Notes: generated from the letters alone by a model not told the origin. DNA of 64,000 nt from Acidobacteriota bacterium (GCA_025463135.1 JAOAPY010000029.1:62001-126000), one strand, 5' to 3'; positions 51,626-61,970 are shown, counted from the stretch's first letter. Numbers and translations: made by a program.

Positions 51626-54055
51626 CTAACTCGTGGGAATGCCCTGCGAAGGCTGCTCGGTAGACCAGAGAGGAGGTGTCTTGGCCTCGTCGGTGGACGA
51701 GTCGGCCGTGGGTACGACATCCTCTAGCGCCAGCGCCAACACTTCGTCGATAGTCTCAACGAGGTTGATGCACATCGCATTGCGCACTTCCTCGGGGACT
51801 TCCGGCAGATCCTTTTCGTTGTCCTTTGGCAGAATGATGGTATCAATACCGAAGCGGTGCGCTGCCAGCAGTTTTTCCTTTACACCGCCAATCGGCAGTA
51901 CCCGGCCGCGCAAGGTGATTTCACCAGTCATGGCGACATTACGTCGCACCGCCGCGCGTGTCAGCGCAGAGGCCATGGCTGTGGCCATCGTGATACCAGC
52001 GGAAGGGCCATCTTTGGGAATCGCACCTTCGGGTACGTGAATATGCAAATCGCGTTTGCGAATAAAATCGAGACTCATGCCCAGTCGCTCCGAGCGCGCC
52101 TTGATACAAGTCAGGGCGGCCTGGGCGGATTCCTGCATTACGTCACCGAGTTTGCCGGTGAGTCTGACGCCGCCGCGGCCCTTGGTCAGGGTCGCCTCGA
52201 TCTGAAGTACTTCGCCGCCGATCTCGGTCCAGGCCAGGCCGGTGGCCAGTCCAATCTCGCTGGAAGCACCCATCCCGAGCACACGGAATTTGATCGGCCC
52301 CAGCATTTCGTTCACGCGGGCTGGATCCACTATTTCCTTGAAATCTTCGGGCACGCTTTCCGCCACAAACCTGCGCGCAATCTTGCGACAGCACGATCCA
52401 ATCTCGCGCTCGAGATTTCGCACGCCCGCTTCACGCGTGTAATGACGAATGATCTCCAGCAGCCCTTCGTCCGTGAACGAAACCTGTTCGGCCTTCAAGC
52501 CGTTGCCATCCGCCTGCTTCGGCACCAGATGTCGCTTGGCGATTTCCAGCTTCTCACGCTCGGTATAGCCTGAGAGGCGAAGGATTTCCAGGCGATCCTG
52601 CAACGCCGGCGGAATTGTATGCAGCACGTTGGAGGTGGCTACGAAGAAAACTTTCGAGAGATCGTATTCGACATCGAGGTAGTGGTCCTGGAACGTGTGG
52701 TTCTGTTCCGGATCGAGTACTTCAAGCAGGGCCGAACTTGGATCGCCGCGAAAATCAGCGCCGAGCTTATCCACTTCATCGAGCAGGATGATGGGATTAA
52801 CGGTGCCGGCCTTTTTCATCATTTGAATGATCTGGCCCGGCAAGGCGCCGATGTAAGTACGGCGGTGACCGCGAATTTCAGCCTCGTCACGTACGCCACC
52901 CAGACTCAAACGCACAAACTTACGACCAGTGGCGCGTGCGATTGATTTGCCCAGACTGGTTTTTCCCACGCCCGGAGGTCCCACAAAGCAGAGAATAGAG
53001 CCCTTGGGATTCTTGACCAGTTGGCGCACGGCGAGATATTCCAGGATGCGCTCTTTGATCTTCTCCAGGCCGAAGTGATCGTCGTTGAGCACGTCTTCAG
53101 CCTTACTCAGGTCCTTGATCTCTTTTGATTTCTGTTTCCAGGGGACGCTGACGAGCCAGTCAATATAAGTGCGCGAGACGGTACCTTCGGCAGACATCGG
53201 CGGCATGGCTTCGAGCCGGTGCAGTTCCTGCATCGCCTTTTCTTTGGCTTCTTCGGTCATGCCGGCTTCTTCGATCTTTTTCTTGAGCTCTTCAAGCTCG
53301 GCCTTTTCGTCCTTGCGGCCAAGTTCTTTGTGGATGGCCTTGATCTGCTCGTTGAGGTAGTACTCCTTTTGGGCGCGTTCCATCTGACGCTTCACGCGCG
53401 TTTGGATGGTGCGATCCAATTGTCGCTTTTCGAGCTCGAGCTCCAGCAGTTCGATCAATCGTTGCAGGCGAGCCTGCGCGGAGAAGAGCTCAAGCAAACC
53501 CTGCTTGTCTTCAACCGAAAGGCGCAGTTGCGAGGCCAAAGCATCAGCCAGGTGCGAAGGATCGTGATTGCGCATGGCGGTCTGCAGAGCGTCAGTTTGC
53601 ATGTCCGGCGCCAAACGCAAGTGCTGCTCTACGAGCTGCCCGATTTTTTGCACCAGGGCATCCAAACGCGCGCCTTCTTCATTTACGATGGGTGCGCGGC
53701 GCACGAGGGCCATGAAAGCGCCTTCGGCATTCTCGATGCGCACCATGGTGGCGCGCTCCCGGCCTTCGACGACGACCTTGATTTGGCCGTTGTCCTGCTT
53801 CTGTGACTGCAAAATGCGACCCAGCGTGCCGACGGTGTAGATCTGTTCCGGTGTGGGCTCGTCGACGGTAGCGTCATGCTGAGTTGCGAGAAATATCGTG
53901 CGATCAGCGGCCAGCGCCTGCTCCAGAGCACGCACTGAACCGGCCCGACCGATTTTGAAAGCAACTTTTGTAAAAGGGAAAATCACGACGTCGCGGATTG
54001 GCACCATCGGGTACCAGGCGACATCTGAAGGAGTGCGGTCTGAATATTCTTCCAT
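51626..54055 (-). CDS. lon: ATP-dependent protease Lon
   Basis: This 809-residue protein has a LonN substrate-binding domain (about 15-210; [19 protein letters not shown]), a coiled-coil linker (about 215-290), an AAA+ module with Walker [14 protein letters not shown] (near 362) and Walker [11 protein letters not shown], and the protease domain with catalytic Ser in [14 protein letters not shown] (near 685) and Lys in [12 protein letters not shown] (near 723). It degrades misfolded and regulatory proteins in the cytoplasm. It completes the tig-clpP-clpX-lon block. The C-terminal 30 residues are a variable acidic tail. Confidence 0.96.
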   Translation of the reverse strand: MEEYSDRTPSDVAWYPMVPIRDVVIFPFTKVAFKIGRAGSVRALEQALAADRTIFLATQHDATVDEPTPEQIYTVGTLGRILQSQKQDNGQIKVVVEGRERATMVRIENAEGAFMALVRRAPIVNEEGARLDALVQKIGQLVEQHLRLAPDMQTDALQTAMRNHDPSHLADALASQLRLSVEDKQGLLELFSAQARLQRLIELLELELEKRQLDRTIQTRVKRQMERAQKEYYLNEQIKAIHKELGRKDEKAELEELKKKIEEAGMTEEAKEKAMQELHRLEAMPPMSAEGTVSRTYIDWLVSVPWKQKSKEIKDLSKAEDVLNDDHFGLEKIKERILEYLAVRQLVKNPKGSILCFVGPPGVGKTSLGKSIARATGRKFVRLSLGGVRDEAEIRGHRRTYIGALPGQIIQMMKKAGTVNPIILLDEVDKLGADFRGDPSSALLEVLDPEQNHTFQDHYLDVEYDLSKVFFVATSNVLHTIPPALQDRLEILRLSGYTEREKLEIAKRHLVPKQADGNGLKAEQVSFTDEGLLEIIRHYTREAGVRNLEREIGSCCRKIARRFVAESVPEDFKEIVDPARVNEMLGPIKFRVLGMGASSEIGLATGLAWTEIGGEVLQIEATLTKGRGGVRLTGKLGDVMQESAQAALTCIKARSERLGMSLDFIRKRDLHIHVPEGAIPKDGPSAGITMATAMASALTRAAVRRNVAMTGEITLRGRVLPIGGVKEKLLAAHRFGIDTIILPKDNEKDLPEVPEEVRNAMCINLVETIDEVLALALEDVVPTADSSTDEAKTPPLWSTEQPSQGIPTS

Positions 54056-54180
54056 GTTTTGAATGCGCTAAAGATCTGAAACTTCTGCAACAAAGGCGAG
54101 CCGCTGGATGGCGCCTCGCCCTGGATTGATAACCGGGTCAATTGTAAAGCATTTCCAGGCCGCGCGCTACCATGGTGATA

Positions 54181-54282
54181 GTCCGACAAACTTCAGTTTG
54201 TCGTTTTGTCTGCAGCGAAGTTGCGGTTTTTCGAAATTGGGTCCGGTCGACCACGATAACGACAAACTGAAGTTTGTCGGAC
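54181..54282. repeat. REPIN-like palindrome pair after clpX
   Basis: The left unit 54181-54203 begins GTCCGACAAACTTCAG and the right unit 54260-54282 ends CTGAAGTTTGTCGGAC, with a 56-base spacer. The right unit touches the clpX stop codon. It could fold the 3' end of the clpX transcript before lon. Confidence 0.75.
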
Positions 54283-55527
54283 TTAAGCGGCAGCGCCGTC
54301 GATGCCGGCCAGGCCCTCGCCGGGAACAGCGCGACGGCGCTCGACCATTTCGCTGGTAATGACGAACTCTTTCACTCGTTTTTGTGAGGGCAGGGTGTAC
54401 ATCGCATCCAGCAACAGCTCTTCCAGTATCATCATTAATCCACGAGCACCGACTTTTCGATCGACTGCCTGACGGGCGATTGCCTTCAGCGCGTCTTCCG
54501 TGAATTTCAGCTTCACGTTGTCAAAGTCGAATTTCTTCTGGTACTGCTTGACGAGTGCATTCTTTGGTTCGGTAAGGATTTTGATCAGCGCGCCCTCGTC
54601 CAGTTCATGCAGCACACAGCCGACCGGCAAGCGACCGACAAACTCCGGGATCAAACCGTAACGAATCAAATCTTCGGGTTGCACCTGGCCAAGTATCTCA
54701 GAGTGGCGCGCCGGCCCCGATTTAATCTCGGCATGAAAGCCCAGCGACTTGTTGCGCAACCGGCGTTCAATTACTTTTTCGAGTCCGACAAAGGCCCCGC
54801 CGCAGATGAACAAAATGTTTTGCGTGTCGACCGGGAAAAATTCCTGGTGGGGATGTTTGCGCCCGCCCTGCGGCGGCACATTGGCGACCGTGCCTTCCAG
54901 AATTTTCAACAATGCCTGCTGCACACCCTCACCCGACACGTCGCGCGTGATCGAAGGGTTCTCGTCTTTACGACAGATCTTATCGACCTCGTCGATGTAG
55001 ATGATGCCCTGCTGTGCTCGCTCGACATCGCCATTGGCTGCCTGCAGGAGTTTGAGAATGATGTTTTCCACATCTTCGCCGACGTATCCGGCTTCGGTGA
55101 GAGTGGTGGCATCAACGATAGTGAAAGGCACGCTGAGCAGGCGAGCGAGTGTTTGGGCCAACAGCGTCTTGCCGGTTCCGGTTGGTCCAATCAGCAGGAT
55201 GTTCGCCTTTTGAATCTCGACTTCCGAACGGCGGCGAGCGATCTCGATTCTCTTGTAGTGCTGATAGACGGCCACTGCCAGGCGCTTCTTGGTGTCTTCC
55301 TGGCCGATTACATATTCGTCCAAAAAGTTTTTGATCTCGCCGGGCTTTGGCAAAGGTGGGCGGCTGGCTACAGATTCAGCCTGCTGATCATCGGAGATTA
55401 TCTCGTTGCAGATATCGATGCATTCATTGCAGATATAAACCGTGGGACCGGCAATCAGCTTCTTTACCTCGTTCTGCGATTTACCACAGAACGAACAGCG
55501 CAACGTATCGTCAGCTCTTCGTACCAT
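54283..55527 (-). CDS. clpX: ClpX ATPase subunit of ClpXP
   Basis: This 414-residue AAA+ unfoldase begins with a C4 zinc finger (residues 9-40: [28 protein letters not shown]) for substrate and adaptor binding. Walker A is [15 protein letters not shown] (near 114), Walker [12 protein letters not shown], and the pore loop region GYVGEDVEN. The ClpP-docking loop is seen as an IGF-like tripeptide position within KSLGFHAE. It unfolds tagged proteins and feeds them to ClpP. Upstream lie a lone zinc-finger gene and clpP. Confidence 0.96.
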   Translation of the reverse strand: MVRRADDTLRCSFCGKSQNEVKKLIAGPTVYICNECIDICNEIISDDQQAESVASRPPLPKPGEIKNFLDEYVIGQEDTKKRLAVAVYQHYKRIEIARRRSEVEIQKANILLIGPTGTGKTLLAQTLARLLSVPFTIVDATTLTEAGYVGEDVENIILKLLQAANGDVERAQQGIIYIDEVDKICRKDENPSITRDVSGEGVQQALLKILEGTVANVPPQGGRKHPHQEFFPVDTQNILFICGGAFVGLEKVIERRLRNKSLGFHAEIKSGPARHSEILGQVQPEDLIRYGLIPEFVGRLPVGCVLHELDEGALIKILTEPKNALVKQYQKKFDFDNVKLKFTEDALKAIARQAVDRKVGARGLMMILEELLLDAMYTLPSQKRVKEFVITSEMVERRRAVPGEGLAGIDGAAA

Positions 55528-55563
55528 ATCTGTAGGAGGGCTCCTTCAGAAAGATTACCTTAT

Positions 55564-55785
55564 TTATTTGAGGCCTAACGCCGGGGAGGTCGGGAGCTCC
55601 GGCGCCGTCAGTTTTTGATAGTAGTGTTGGACGCATTCATTGCAAATAAATGCGCTCTTGCCAACCATGCGGCGTGGAACTCCCGCTGTCGCCTGCGGCG
55701 CCCCAGCCATCATAGCCGAAACCTCACCTCTGGACTTACCACAGAACGAGCAGCAAAATCCGCGGGCTTTCATTTTTGCAATCAT
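55564..55785 (-). CDS. Stand-alone ClpX-type zinc-finger protein
   Basis: This 73-residue protein is essentially one ClpX C4 zinc-binding domain: CCSFCGKSRGEVSAMMAGAP, a 10-residue insert (about 29-39, QATAGVPRRM), then FICNECVQHYYQKL. Both CxxC pairs are intact. It has no AAA+ part. It lies 36 bases before clpX and about 50 after clpP, so it should be made with them. The ClpX zinc domain dimerises and binds adaptors and substrates, so a free copy could act as an adaptor, a decoy or an inhibitor of ClpX; this is inference. An ATG at 55773 is an alternative start. It may derive from duplication of the clpX 5' end. Confidence 0.8.
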   Translation of the reverse strand: MIAKMKARGFCCSFCGKSRGEVSAMMAGAPQATAGVPRRMVGKSAFICNECVQHYYQKLTAPELPTSPALGLK

Positions 55786-55833
55786 CTTAGTTGTAACGCA
55801 ACTGGCTGACCTGCGATTGGCTCACCTCAGGTG

Positions 55834-56418
55834 TTACTCGCGATGCGCGATCACCTCGTCAATTAAACCATACTCTTTGGCTTGCATGGCAGACATAATC
55901 TTGTCGCGCTCAACATCACGTTCCACGGTATCGTAGGATTGGCCGGTGTGTTTGGCGATGATCTGCGAGGTTAACTCGCGCATGCGCAGAATCTCTTCGG
56001 CCTGAATGCGAATGTCCGTGGCCTGCCCTTCGGACCCACCGCGGGGCTGGTGGATAAGAATACGAGAGTTCGGTAAAGCGAACCGTTTGCCCTTGGCGCC
56101 GGCAGCCAGCAGCAAGGCCCCCATCGACGCACATTGACCAACGCAGATGGTTGTGACATCCGGACGAATGAATTGCATCGTGTCGTAGATGGCCATACCG
56201 GCGGTGATCGAACCGCCCGGCGAATTGATATAAATATTAATGTCCTTCTCTGGATCCTCAGCTTCGAGAAACAAAAGCTGCGCAACGATCAGGTTCGCGA
56301 TCTGATCGTCGATCGGCGTCCCCAGAAAAATGATGTTGTCTTTCAGGAGGCGCGAATAAATGTCGAACGCACGCTCGCCGCGCGAAGTTTGTTCGACCAC
56401 CATCGGAACTAATGCCAT
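55834..56418 (-). CDS. clpP: ClpP protease subunit
   Basis: This 194-residue serine peptidase starts at ATG 56418 with GAGAGG eight bases upstream. The catalytic Ser lies in [14 protein letters not shown] (near 98), His in [10 protein letters not shown] and Asp in [20 protein letters not shown]. It forms the degradation chamber that ClpX feeds. The N-terminal [20 protein letters not shown] is the usual mature start, so little or no propeptide is removed. It is followed by the zinc-finger gene and clpX. Confidence 0.96.
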   Translation of the reverse strand: MALVPMVVEQTSRGERAFDIYSRLLKDNIIFLGTPIDDQIANLIVAQLLFLEAEDPEKDINIYINSPGGSITAGMAIYDTMQFIRPDVTTICVGQCASMGALLLAAGAKGKRFALPNSRILIHQPRGGSEGQATDIRIQAEEILRMRELTSQIIAKHTGQSYDTVERDVERDKIMSAMQAKEYGLIDEVIAHRE

Positions 56419-56449
56419 GTTGAACCTCTCGAACCTCATTCAGAAATCA

Positions 56450-56552
56450 GATTTCCATTTATCATTTGAGATTTCTCAATTGTCATTGAAGCCACAACCT
56501 TGTTCCATACAAGAATGACAAATGAAAAATGTCAAATGATAAATGGAAAATA
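56450..56552. repeat. AT-rich inverted repeat between tig and clpP
   Basis: TTTCCATTTATCATTTGA (56451-56468) is mirrored by TCAAATGATAAATGGAAAA near 56533-56551, with partial pairing inside. It is a simple-motif hairpin in the only gap of the tig-clpP pair. Similar degenerate hairpins occur at 2262 and 57945. Confidence 0.6.
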
Positions 56553-56558
56553 AAAACT

Positions 56559-57929
56559 CTATTCTGCTTCTTCACTTTCACTTGTGGCTTCCGGTTCATC
56601 GGCAAACACCAGCTCCGGTTCTTGCCATTCTGACTCCGTTACACTCGCATTTTCAACCAGGAAATCCAGAGCCTTGCGATTGCGCAATCTGCTCGCGATG
56701 CTACGGTCGCCCCCTTCCTTTGTCAAGGCAGCCTGTATCTGTTCTTTGGTCTGTCGGGAAGCCATCGCGATGGCCTCGATCTCGGCTTCAATCTCTTCCT
56801 CACTGACCTCCAAATTCTCTTCTTCGGCGATGCGTTCCAGCAGCATTGAGCCCCGCACATCGTCCTCGGCCTGACCTCTCAATTCTTCGCGCGCGCCTTC
56901 CCAGTTGAGCTCCGAATTGCGCGGATCGATGCCCCTGCCAATCATGTCCCGCACGACTGCTTCCAGGCGGTTAGTGGTCTGATGATCGATCAGTGTGGCG
57001 GGCACCTCGAACGGATGTTGAGCGGCGAGCTTTCTCATAACTTCGGTGCGCAGTCGATGATCCGCCTCGGTTCCGGCACGTGCTTCCAGGTCTTCGCGAA
57101 TCCTGGTGCGCAGGGTCGCGAGCGAGTCAAACTCTTCGTTAAGACTGGCAGCCCATTCATCATCCAGTTCCGGCAATTCCTTACGGCGCACAGCAGAAAC
57201 TTTGGCGGTATAATCCACTCGTTTTCCTGCCAGACCTTTGGAGGTAAAGTCAGGTGAATAATCGACGCGAAACGTTTTTTCGTCATCAGGCTTGGTGTCA
57301 AGCAGGTTGTCGGTGAATTCCTGCTGCACGCCGTCGCCACCAAGGACCACTTCGACATCGTCAACATTGATGTCTTCCGCTTCCGGAGTGTCAACAAACT
57401 TGCCGTTGAAATTGACGGTGACTGTATCTCCCAACTGGGCGCCGCGGTCCTCGACGGGAATCAGTGAAGCGGAATTCTCGCGCAGACCTTCCACGATGCG
57501 GTCAATATCGGCGTCGGCCACGGGCCGAACGGCGCGGGTCAGGGGAATGCCTTTATATTCACCCAACTCAACTCGCGGGAGCACCTCGACTTTTACGTGG
57601 ACAGAGATTGGTTCGGCGCCAAACTTTTGCAGCGACTCATCATTGTCCAGATGGACGTCGGGCTCGCCGATTGTTTCCAGCGAATGCTCCTGGATGGCTT
57701 CGTTGATTGCTTCGGGCACCAGCTCCTGTAGGACCTCGCCGCGAATTTCGCCTTTATAGCGCGTACGGACGACGGATCTTGGCGCGTGCCCTTTGCGAAA
57801 GCCCGGCACGTTCGCCAGCTTTGAATACTTATCGCTGACGCGATCATAAGCATCCCGCACTATTGCCGAGTCAATCTCGATCTTGATCTCTTTGCGGGTG
57901 GGAGAAACATCAATTAATTCAGTCTTCAT
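56559..57929 (-). CDS. tig: Trigger factor
   Basis: This 456-residue ribosome-bound chaperone has the N-terminal ribosome-binding domain (1-115) with the signature FRKGHAPRSVV in place of the common GFRxGKxP, a PPIase FKBP domain (about 160-245; AQLGDTVTVNFNGKFVDTPE) and a helical C-terminal chaperone domain ending in an acidic tail (ATSESEEAE). It shields nascent chains. The tig-clpP-clpX-lon order is widely conserved and couples folding to degradation. Confidence 0.95.
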   Translation of the reverse strand: MKTELIDVSPTRKEIKIEIDSAIVRDAYDRVSDKYSKLANVPGFRKGHAPRSVVRTRYKGEIRGEVLQELVPEAINEAIQEHSLETIGEPDVHLDNDESLQKFGAEPISVHVKVEVLPRVELGEYKGIPLTRAVRPVADADIDRIVEGLRENSASLIPVEDRGAQLGDTVTVNFNGKFVDTPEAEDINVDDVEVVLGGDGVQQEFTDNLLDTKPDDEKTFRVDYSPDFTSKGLAGKRVDYTAKVSAVRRKELPELDDEWAASLNEEFDSLATLRTRIREDLEARAGTEADHRLRTEVMRKLAAQHPFEVPATLIDHQTTNRLEAVVRDMIGRGIDPRNSELNWEGAREELRGQAEDDVRGSMLLERIAEEENLEVSEEEIEAEIEAIAMASRQTKEQIQAALTKEGGDRSIASRLRNRKALDFLVENASVTESEWQEPELVFADEPEATSESEEAE

Positions 57930-57944
57930 AAGTAGTAGTCAGTA

Positions 57945-58140
57945 ATTAGTAATCAGTTGTCAGGATTCAGTCGTCAGTTGTCAATAGTCAGTGATCGGTA
58001 CTTAGTACTTAGTCCTTTGTTTTTTGCTTACGTTGTGTACGCGGCGGTAGGTTCTGATGACAAATTAAAATCGCGTCATTAAGAACGGAAAGCAAGTACA
58101 AAGAACCAAAAGCAAAATACTAAGACAAACTGATCGCTGA
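57945..58140. repeat. Long degenerate inverted repeat upstream of tig
   Basis: Tandem variants of AGTCAGTAATTAGTAATCAG and ACTTAGTACTTAGTCC (57952-58028) are loosely mirrored by AAGCAAGTACAAAGAACC and ACTAAGACAAACTGATCGCT (58090-58140). The same motif recurs near 60727-60765 and 60855-60875. It is low-complexity and unlikely to be coding. Confidence 0.5.
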
Positions 58141-58149
58141 CTACTTCTT

Positions 58150-58234
<85 letters not shown>

Positions 58235-58423
58235 AAAACGATAAATCTTACTACGGCTCAACCTCTCTCGCTTACTGGGCCTGAATTCTAGCACATCGAG
58301 TGATCGGCCTCCGCACATGCACAATAGATTCTTAGTCACAAATAACAGAGCCTCGCATTTGGGGCCAGACTGCGAGGGAGACGTGCGGGTTTAGCCGCTC
58401 GTTGCGTCCGCTCAGCGCAAAAC

Positions 58424-58458
58424 AAAAAGGGCAGCCTTCTGGCTTGCCCTTTTTGATC
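58424..58458. terminator. Bidirectional intrinsic terminator
   Basis: AAAAAGGGCAGCC pairs with GGCTTGCCCTTTTT across a four-base loop. It lies 37 bases after the stop of the 58491-59603 gene and 190 bases upstream of tRNA-Leu. Confidence 0.75.
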
Positions 58459-58490
58459 AAGTCGTGACTGACCAGGACGCGCGCTGCTTC

Positions 58491-59603
58491 CTAGCGTGCG
58501 GTCGAAAAAATCACATCCCAGGCCCACCGTCCCAGTTGAGCATCGTTTGCACCTTTGACCTTGGCTCTGTAACGAAAGCGGTTGCCAAACTGGTCGGTTC
58601 GTTTGGATACTTTATAATCCAGTTCGATAACCTTGATACCGACGTCTGTCAGGGTCTGTAGCTCATTCGGTTCGGACAATCCATTGTGGTTGGTGTCTTG
58701 CCATAGCTTTAGTCCTCGAAAAACACTGTCGAGTTTCGAGATTTTCCCATCCCCGTTACCTCCGCTCCCGGGATTATCAAAGAGACCAAGAGCGATAAAG
58801 CCGTTATGCGATTCCCCCTCGGGTGGCGCTGGTTGCGTCGTGAAGTTGCCAAATAGCTCTTTGCCATTGTCGATGACGCCGTTTCCATTTCGGTCTAACA
58901 CAAGGAATGCATCATCAGATCCCGGAGAGGTCCATGCCAGTTGCTCAGCAATTCCGTTGGAGTCTAAGTCAAAGGCTACGCCGCCAGTTGCATCAGTGAG
59001 CGAAAATCCATCACCGTTGACATCTATGATGATTGGCGAAGTTGCGTCGCAACGGCAAAACTCGCCGCTATATGTTTCTCCGCCATCCCAACACTTATCC
59101 TGGAACCATTGCGGTTTGCCACAACTGCCATCACCACTGTCAACGAAACCTCCGATACAGCCTGAGGTGTAGTGGGCAAAGTCGGTTTCGCCCCCGCAGT
59201 GGGCTTTGCAGTGGTAGGTAAACCGGTGGTTCGTTATCTGCGCGAAAGGCGCATTATAAACACATTCGCCTAGTACCTCGGTGGGGGCATGCGTTTGTTG
59301 ATTCCAAACGCCCACGGTCGTTTCTTCCCAAAAGGGCTGATCGTATCCTGGGTAGCATGCCAGGGCGCCATCATTGAAATAAGCGCCGGCCCCTGTAACG
59401 TTGACCGGCGGACTACTCTGCACGTGCCCATCCGCAAAAAAGAGATCCCAGTGAGCGGTCTTACTGAAGGCTGCGGGATAAGGACCACCGGCGAAGGTAT
59501 CAGGTTCGTGTACTTGGAAGTAGGATCCGCAGGCGGCCAATACTCTCAGGGTGATAAACATGCTGACAATGATGAGGATGAGGGGAGTGAGGATTCGCTT
59601 CAT
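58491..59603 (-). CDS. Secreted cysteine-rich protein with calcium-binding loops
   Basis: This 370-residue protein has a signal peptide (residues 1-23). Residues 24-185 are cysteine- and aromatic-rich (about 11 Cys), suggesting a disulfide-bonded domain. Residues 190-330 hold EF-hand/dockerin-type calcium loops: DVNGDGFSLTD, DLDSNGIAEQ, LDRNGNGVIDNGKELFG, NGDGKISKLD and DTNHNGLSEPNEL. Such loops are typical of calcium-stabilised extracellular proteins. The start codon overlaps the stop of the upstream gene (TAATG), so the two are translationally coupled. The function is unknown. Confidence 0.78.
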   Translation of the reverse strand: MKRILTPLILIIVSMFITLRVLAACGSYFQVHEPDTFAGGPYPAAFSKTAHWDLFFADGHVQSSPPVNVTGAGAYFNDGALACYPGYDQPFWEETTVGVWNQQTHAPTEVLGECVYNAPFAQITNHRFTYHCKAHCGGETDFAHYTSGCIGGFVDSGDGSCGKPQWFQDKCWDGGETYSGEFCRCDATSPIIIDVNGDGFSLTDATGGVAFDLDSNGIAEQLAWTSPGSDDAFLVLDRNGNGVIDNGKELFGNFTTQPAPPEGESHNGFIALGLFDNPGSGGNGDGKISKLDSVFRGLKLWQDTNHNGLSEPNELQTLTDVGIKVIELDYKVSKRTDQFGNRFRYRAKVKGANDAQLGRWAWDVIFSTAR

Positions 59604-60106
59604 TAATCGGGTTTCTCCTTATTATTTTTGGACTCGCGATCTCTTATTTGATGCAGCGTTACTAAGTCACAGCCCTCTTCAGTCCCGTCGGCATACATCG
59701 CGCCGTCAATTTGTAACGGGACTCCAGGGAAGATGTTGCTGACATCCATATTGAGGACATTACGCTCATGAGGCTTGATTACTATGAGATGATCTCCAGT
59801 GCCCTTGAAGGATCCGCTAAGAGTTACAGTATAAGCAGCCCTGTCCTTGGCGGTAGTCATTGCGACTCCAATGACCCCCACCTCACCGGTATTCTCTACC
59901 TCAACCAATAACAGCGGACCTTTGATTTGACTCTTAACGACTTTTAGATTCTTTGCGCAGGAAATTATTTGCGGAACCGTCGTAATGATGGCGCGCTGCT
60001 CCTCAGGCTCTTGTTTGGCTGGATGACGGGGAGTTATCGCGTAAGCGATGGAACCAATGGACACACCGACAGTGATGAACAGAACAGCTCGTTTTTTGGA
60101 AAGCAT
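59603..60106 (-). CDS. Exported or membrane-anchored protein of unknown function
   Basis: From ATG 60106, with GAGG five bases upstream, the protein has 167 residues. A hydrophobic N-terminal helix (RAVLFITVGVSIGSIAYAI) acts as signal or anchor. The rest is a predicted beta-sandwich domain (LLLVEVENTGEVGVIGVAMT, YTVTLSGSF, HLIVIKPHERNVLNMDVSNI). It is coupled to the calcium-loop protein that follows, so the two may work as a pair outside the membrane. I recognise no family. Confidence 0.65.
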   Translation of the reverse strand: MLSKKRAVLFITVGVSIGSIAYAITPRHPAKQEPEEQRAIITTVPQIISCAKNLKVVKSQIKGPLLLVEVENTGEVGVIGVAMTTAKDRAAYTVTLSGSFKGTGDHLIVIKPHERNVLNMDVSNIFPGVPLQIDGAMYADGTEEGCDLVTLHQIRDRESKNNKEKPD

Positions 60107-60281
60107 TTTGCCTCGTTGACTTGAGAACATCTTCACCACTGGATCCTAAGGAGCGATGAGAAAGGATCCAAAGAACGGGTTCGGTGGAATAACAGGAATG
60201 CGTGATAATCCCTGTCCGAGAGCCTGAGACTGTGAAACCCTACACCCGGGCCTGAGAACAAGTCAAGCAATCCCTAACTTC

Positions 60282-60380
60282 GGTAGTGGGTCAGTTTCGC
60301 AGCAAATGTCCGACAAACTTTAGTTTGTCGCGGCGTTACGACAAGCTAAAGCTCATCGGACATCAAACTGACCCACTACC
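60282..60380. repeat. REPIN-like pair with GGTAGTGGGTCAG ends
   Basis: The outer arms GGTAGTGGGTCAGTTT and AAACTGACCCACTACC enclose two facing palindromes: CCGACAAACTTTAGTTTGTC and GACAAGCTAAAGCTCATCGG. An inverted, nearly identical copy lies at 61971-62054, so the two flank the GntR and SIS genes. Confidence 0.8.
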
Positions 60381-60466
60381 CTAACTTCTGGGAATGCGTC
60401 CGATGGCTCGATCCGGTTAGCTCTCAGACCAAAGTCAGGCGAGCCACTAATTCACAGACACAGGGT

Positions 60467-60724
60467 TCACTTTATTCGATAAGTTGTTTTGGTTTTGCCG
60501 AGGAAGTCTTTCCCGCTCTCTTTCAGAACCACTCCGGCGTGTTCCAGCTCGAAGTAAGCGCGTTGAATCTCGCCGCGATCGACAGCAAGCTTTTGCGCCA
60601 GGGAGGCAGGTGAGGGCAGCGTTTCGCCGGAAGCCAGTTGGCCCCCGCGAATCTGGCCCTCGATTTGTTCGCGAACCTGGGCGTAGATAGGGCCGTGGGA
60701 AGGATCTTTTAATTCGATGTTCAT
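60467..60724 (-). CDS. GntR-type winged-helix protein lacking an effector domain
   Basis: This 85-residue protein is only a GntR DNA-binding domain: PIYAQVREQIEGQIRGGQLA, GETLPSPASLAQKLAVDRGE and IQRAYFELEHAGVVLKES. The usual C-terminal ligand domain is missing, as in YtrA-like short GntR proteins. It is downstream of the SIS gene on the same strand and may control the amino-sugar locus. Without a ligand domain its signal is unclear; it could act with another protein. Confidence 0.85.
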   Translation of the reverse strand: MNIELKDPSHGPIYAQVREQIEGQIRGGQLASGETLPSPASLAQKLAVDRGEIQRAYFELEHAGVVLKESGKDFLGKTKTTYRIK

Positions 60725-60880
60725 GTTTTTGGTAGTTGTCAGTAATCAGTAGTCAGTAATCAGAGGGCGCCCCTTATTTGGTACGCAGTCACCGATCGAA
60801 AAGGGTAATGTACCCGATGAAAATACCGCTCCTATCAATCGCACTGAAGCCCTGATTGCTGACTACTGATTACTCTTCCT

Positions 60881-61915
60881 TCAAAGTGTCCTGGTAACTT
60901 TGGATAACGAACGCGGCGAATCGGGATTCAATCCTTTTGCCTCGGCCAACAGCGCCGCGAAGAGTTGGCCGGGAATAATGTAAGGAATCGGCGCGAGAAA
61001 CTCATCAATCTCGCGCGGCAAGATTACAGCCCGAGTGCAACTGCCGGCTACCTCGAGATCGCCGGTAATTGCCAGGGTGTCGGCGTGCAACTCGCTCAGT
61101 CTCCTCATTAAGTCTCGAACGCCGGACAGCATAGCGCCTGGGGGCGCAAAAACGATAACCGGAAAGTGACGTTCGACCATCGCCAGCGGCCCATGAAAAA
61201 AGTCAGCCGAGGAAAACCTTTCAGCCACAACATAACAGGTTTCCATCAGCTTCAAAGCCAGCTCGTAAGCATTCGCGTAGGCGAGGCCGCGGCCCACCAC
61301 GACGCAGTTCTCCATGAAAACATAACGCTGCACCAGCTCGAGAATCGCCGGCTGCTGCTCCAGGGAACGCGCCGCGAGATCGGGAATCGCTTCATAATCG
61401 AAGGCCGGCTTTTGATCGGCAAGGCTGGCCGCCAGCATATAGAAAAGCATCATCTGGCCGGTATAGGTTTTCGTGGCCGCCACCGAGCGCTCGCGGCCGC
61501 CATGCATCAACAGGGTCTCGTCAACCAGGCCGCTCATTGACGATGCCGCTTCGTTCGTAACTCCCACCGTGTACGCGCCCGCCGCGCGCGAGTGTTCCAG
61601 GACTCGATTGATATCCTCGCCTTCACCGGATTGTGACACGCCGATGACCAGGGCATTTTGGAGTTTTAGTTTCGCGCCATAAATTGTGTGCACCGAAGGC
61701 GCGGAAAGGGAAACAGGAATTCCCGTGGTGATCTCAATGAGATAGCGGCCAAACAAGGCCGCATTGTCCGAACTGCCGCGAGCTACCAACACGATTAGAT
61801 CGATGCCACGCCCTTGTAGAAACTTTCCCAGCTGCGCGATCTTTCCGCGTTCTTCGGTAATGGTTTGCGCGAGCGCCGCCGGCTGCTCCGCGATCTCCTG
61901 AAGCATTAAGGACAA
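60881..61915 (-). CDS. SIS-domain sugar isomerase/deaminase (GlmS C-terminal-like)
   Basis: This 344-residue protein has two SIS domains like the isomerase half of GlmS: LIVLVARGSSDNAALFGRYL, VIGVSQSGEGEDINRVLEHS and, later, VVGRGLAYANAYELALKLME with FHGPLAMV. It lacks the glutaminase half. This fits NagB-II type glucosamine-6-phosphate deaminases, which make fructose 6-phosphate and ammonia, or AgaS-like enzymes. The adjacent GntR gene and the divergent GH20 hexosaminidase support glucosamine 6-phosphate as substrate. Confidence 0.87.
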   Translation of the reverse strand: MSLMLQEIAEQPAALAQTITEERGKIAQLGKFLQGRGIDLIVLVARGSSDNAALFGRYLIEITTGIPVSLSAPSVHTIYGAKLKLQNALVIGVSQSGEGEDINRVLEHSRAAGAYTVGVTNEAASSMSGLVDETLLMHGGRERSVAATKTYTGQMMLFYMLAASLADQKPAFDYEAIPDLAARSLEQQPAILELVQRYVFMENCVVVGRGLAYANAYELALKLMETCYVVAERFSSADFFHGPLAMVERHFPVIVFAPPGAMLSGVRDLMRRLSELHADTLAITGDLEVAGSCTRAVILPREIDEFLAPIPYIIPGQLFAALLAEAKGLNPDSPRSLSKVTRTL

Positions 61916-61970
61916 AGTGTTAGTCTCCGCTATGGAGTGCGCCGACCTGTCGGCGCTTTGCTCGTTTGAT

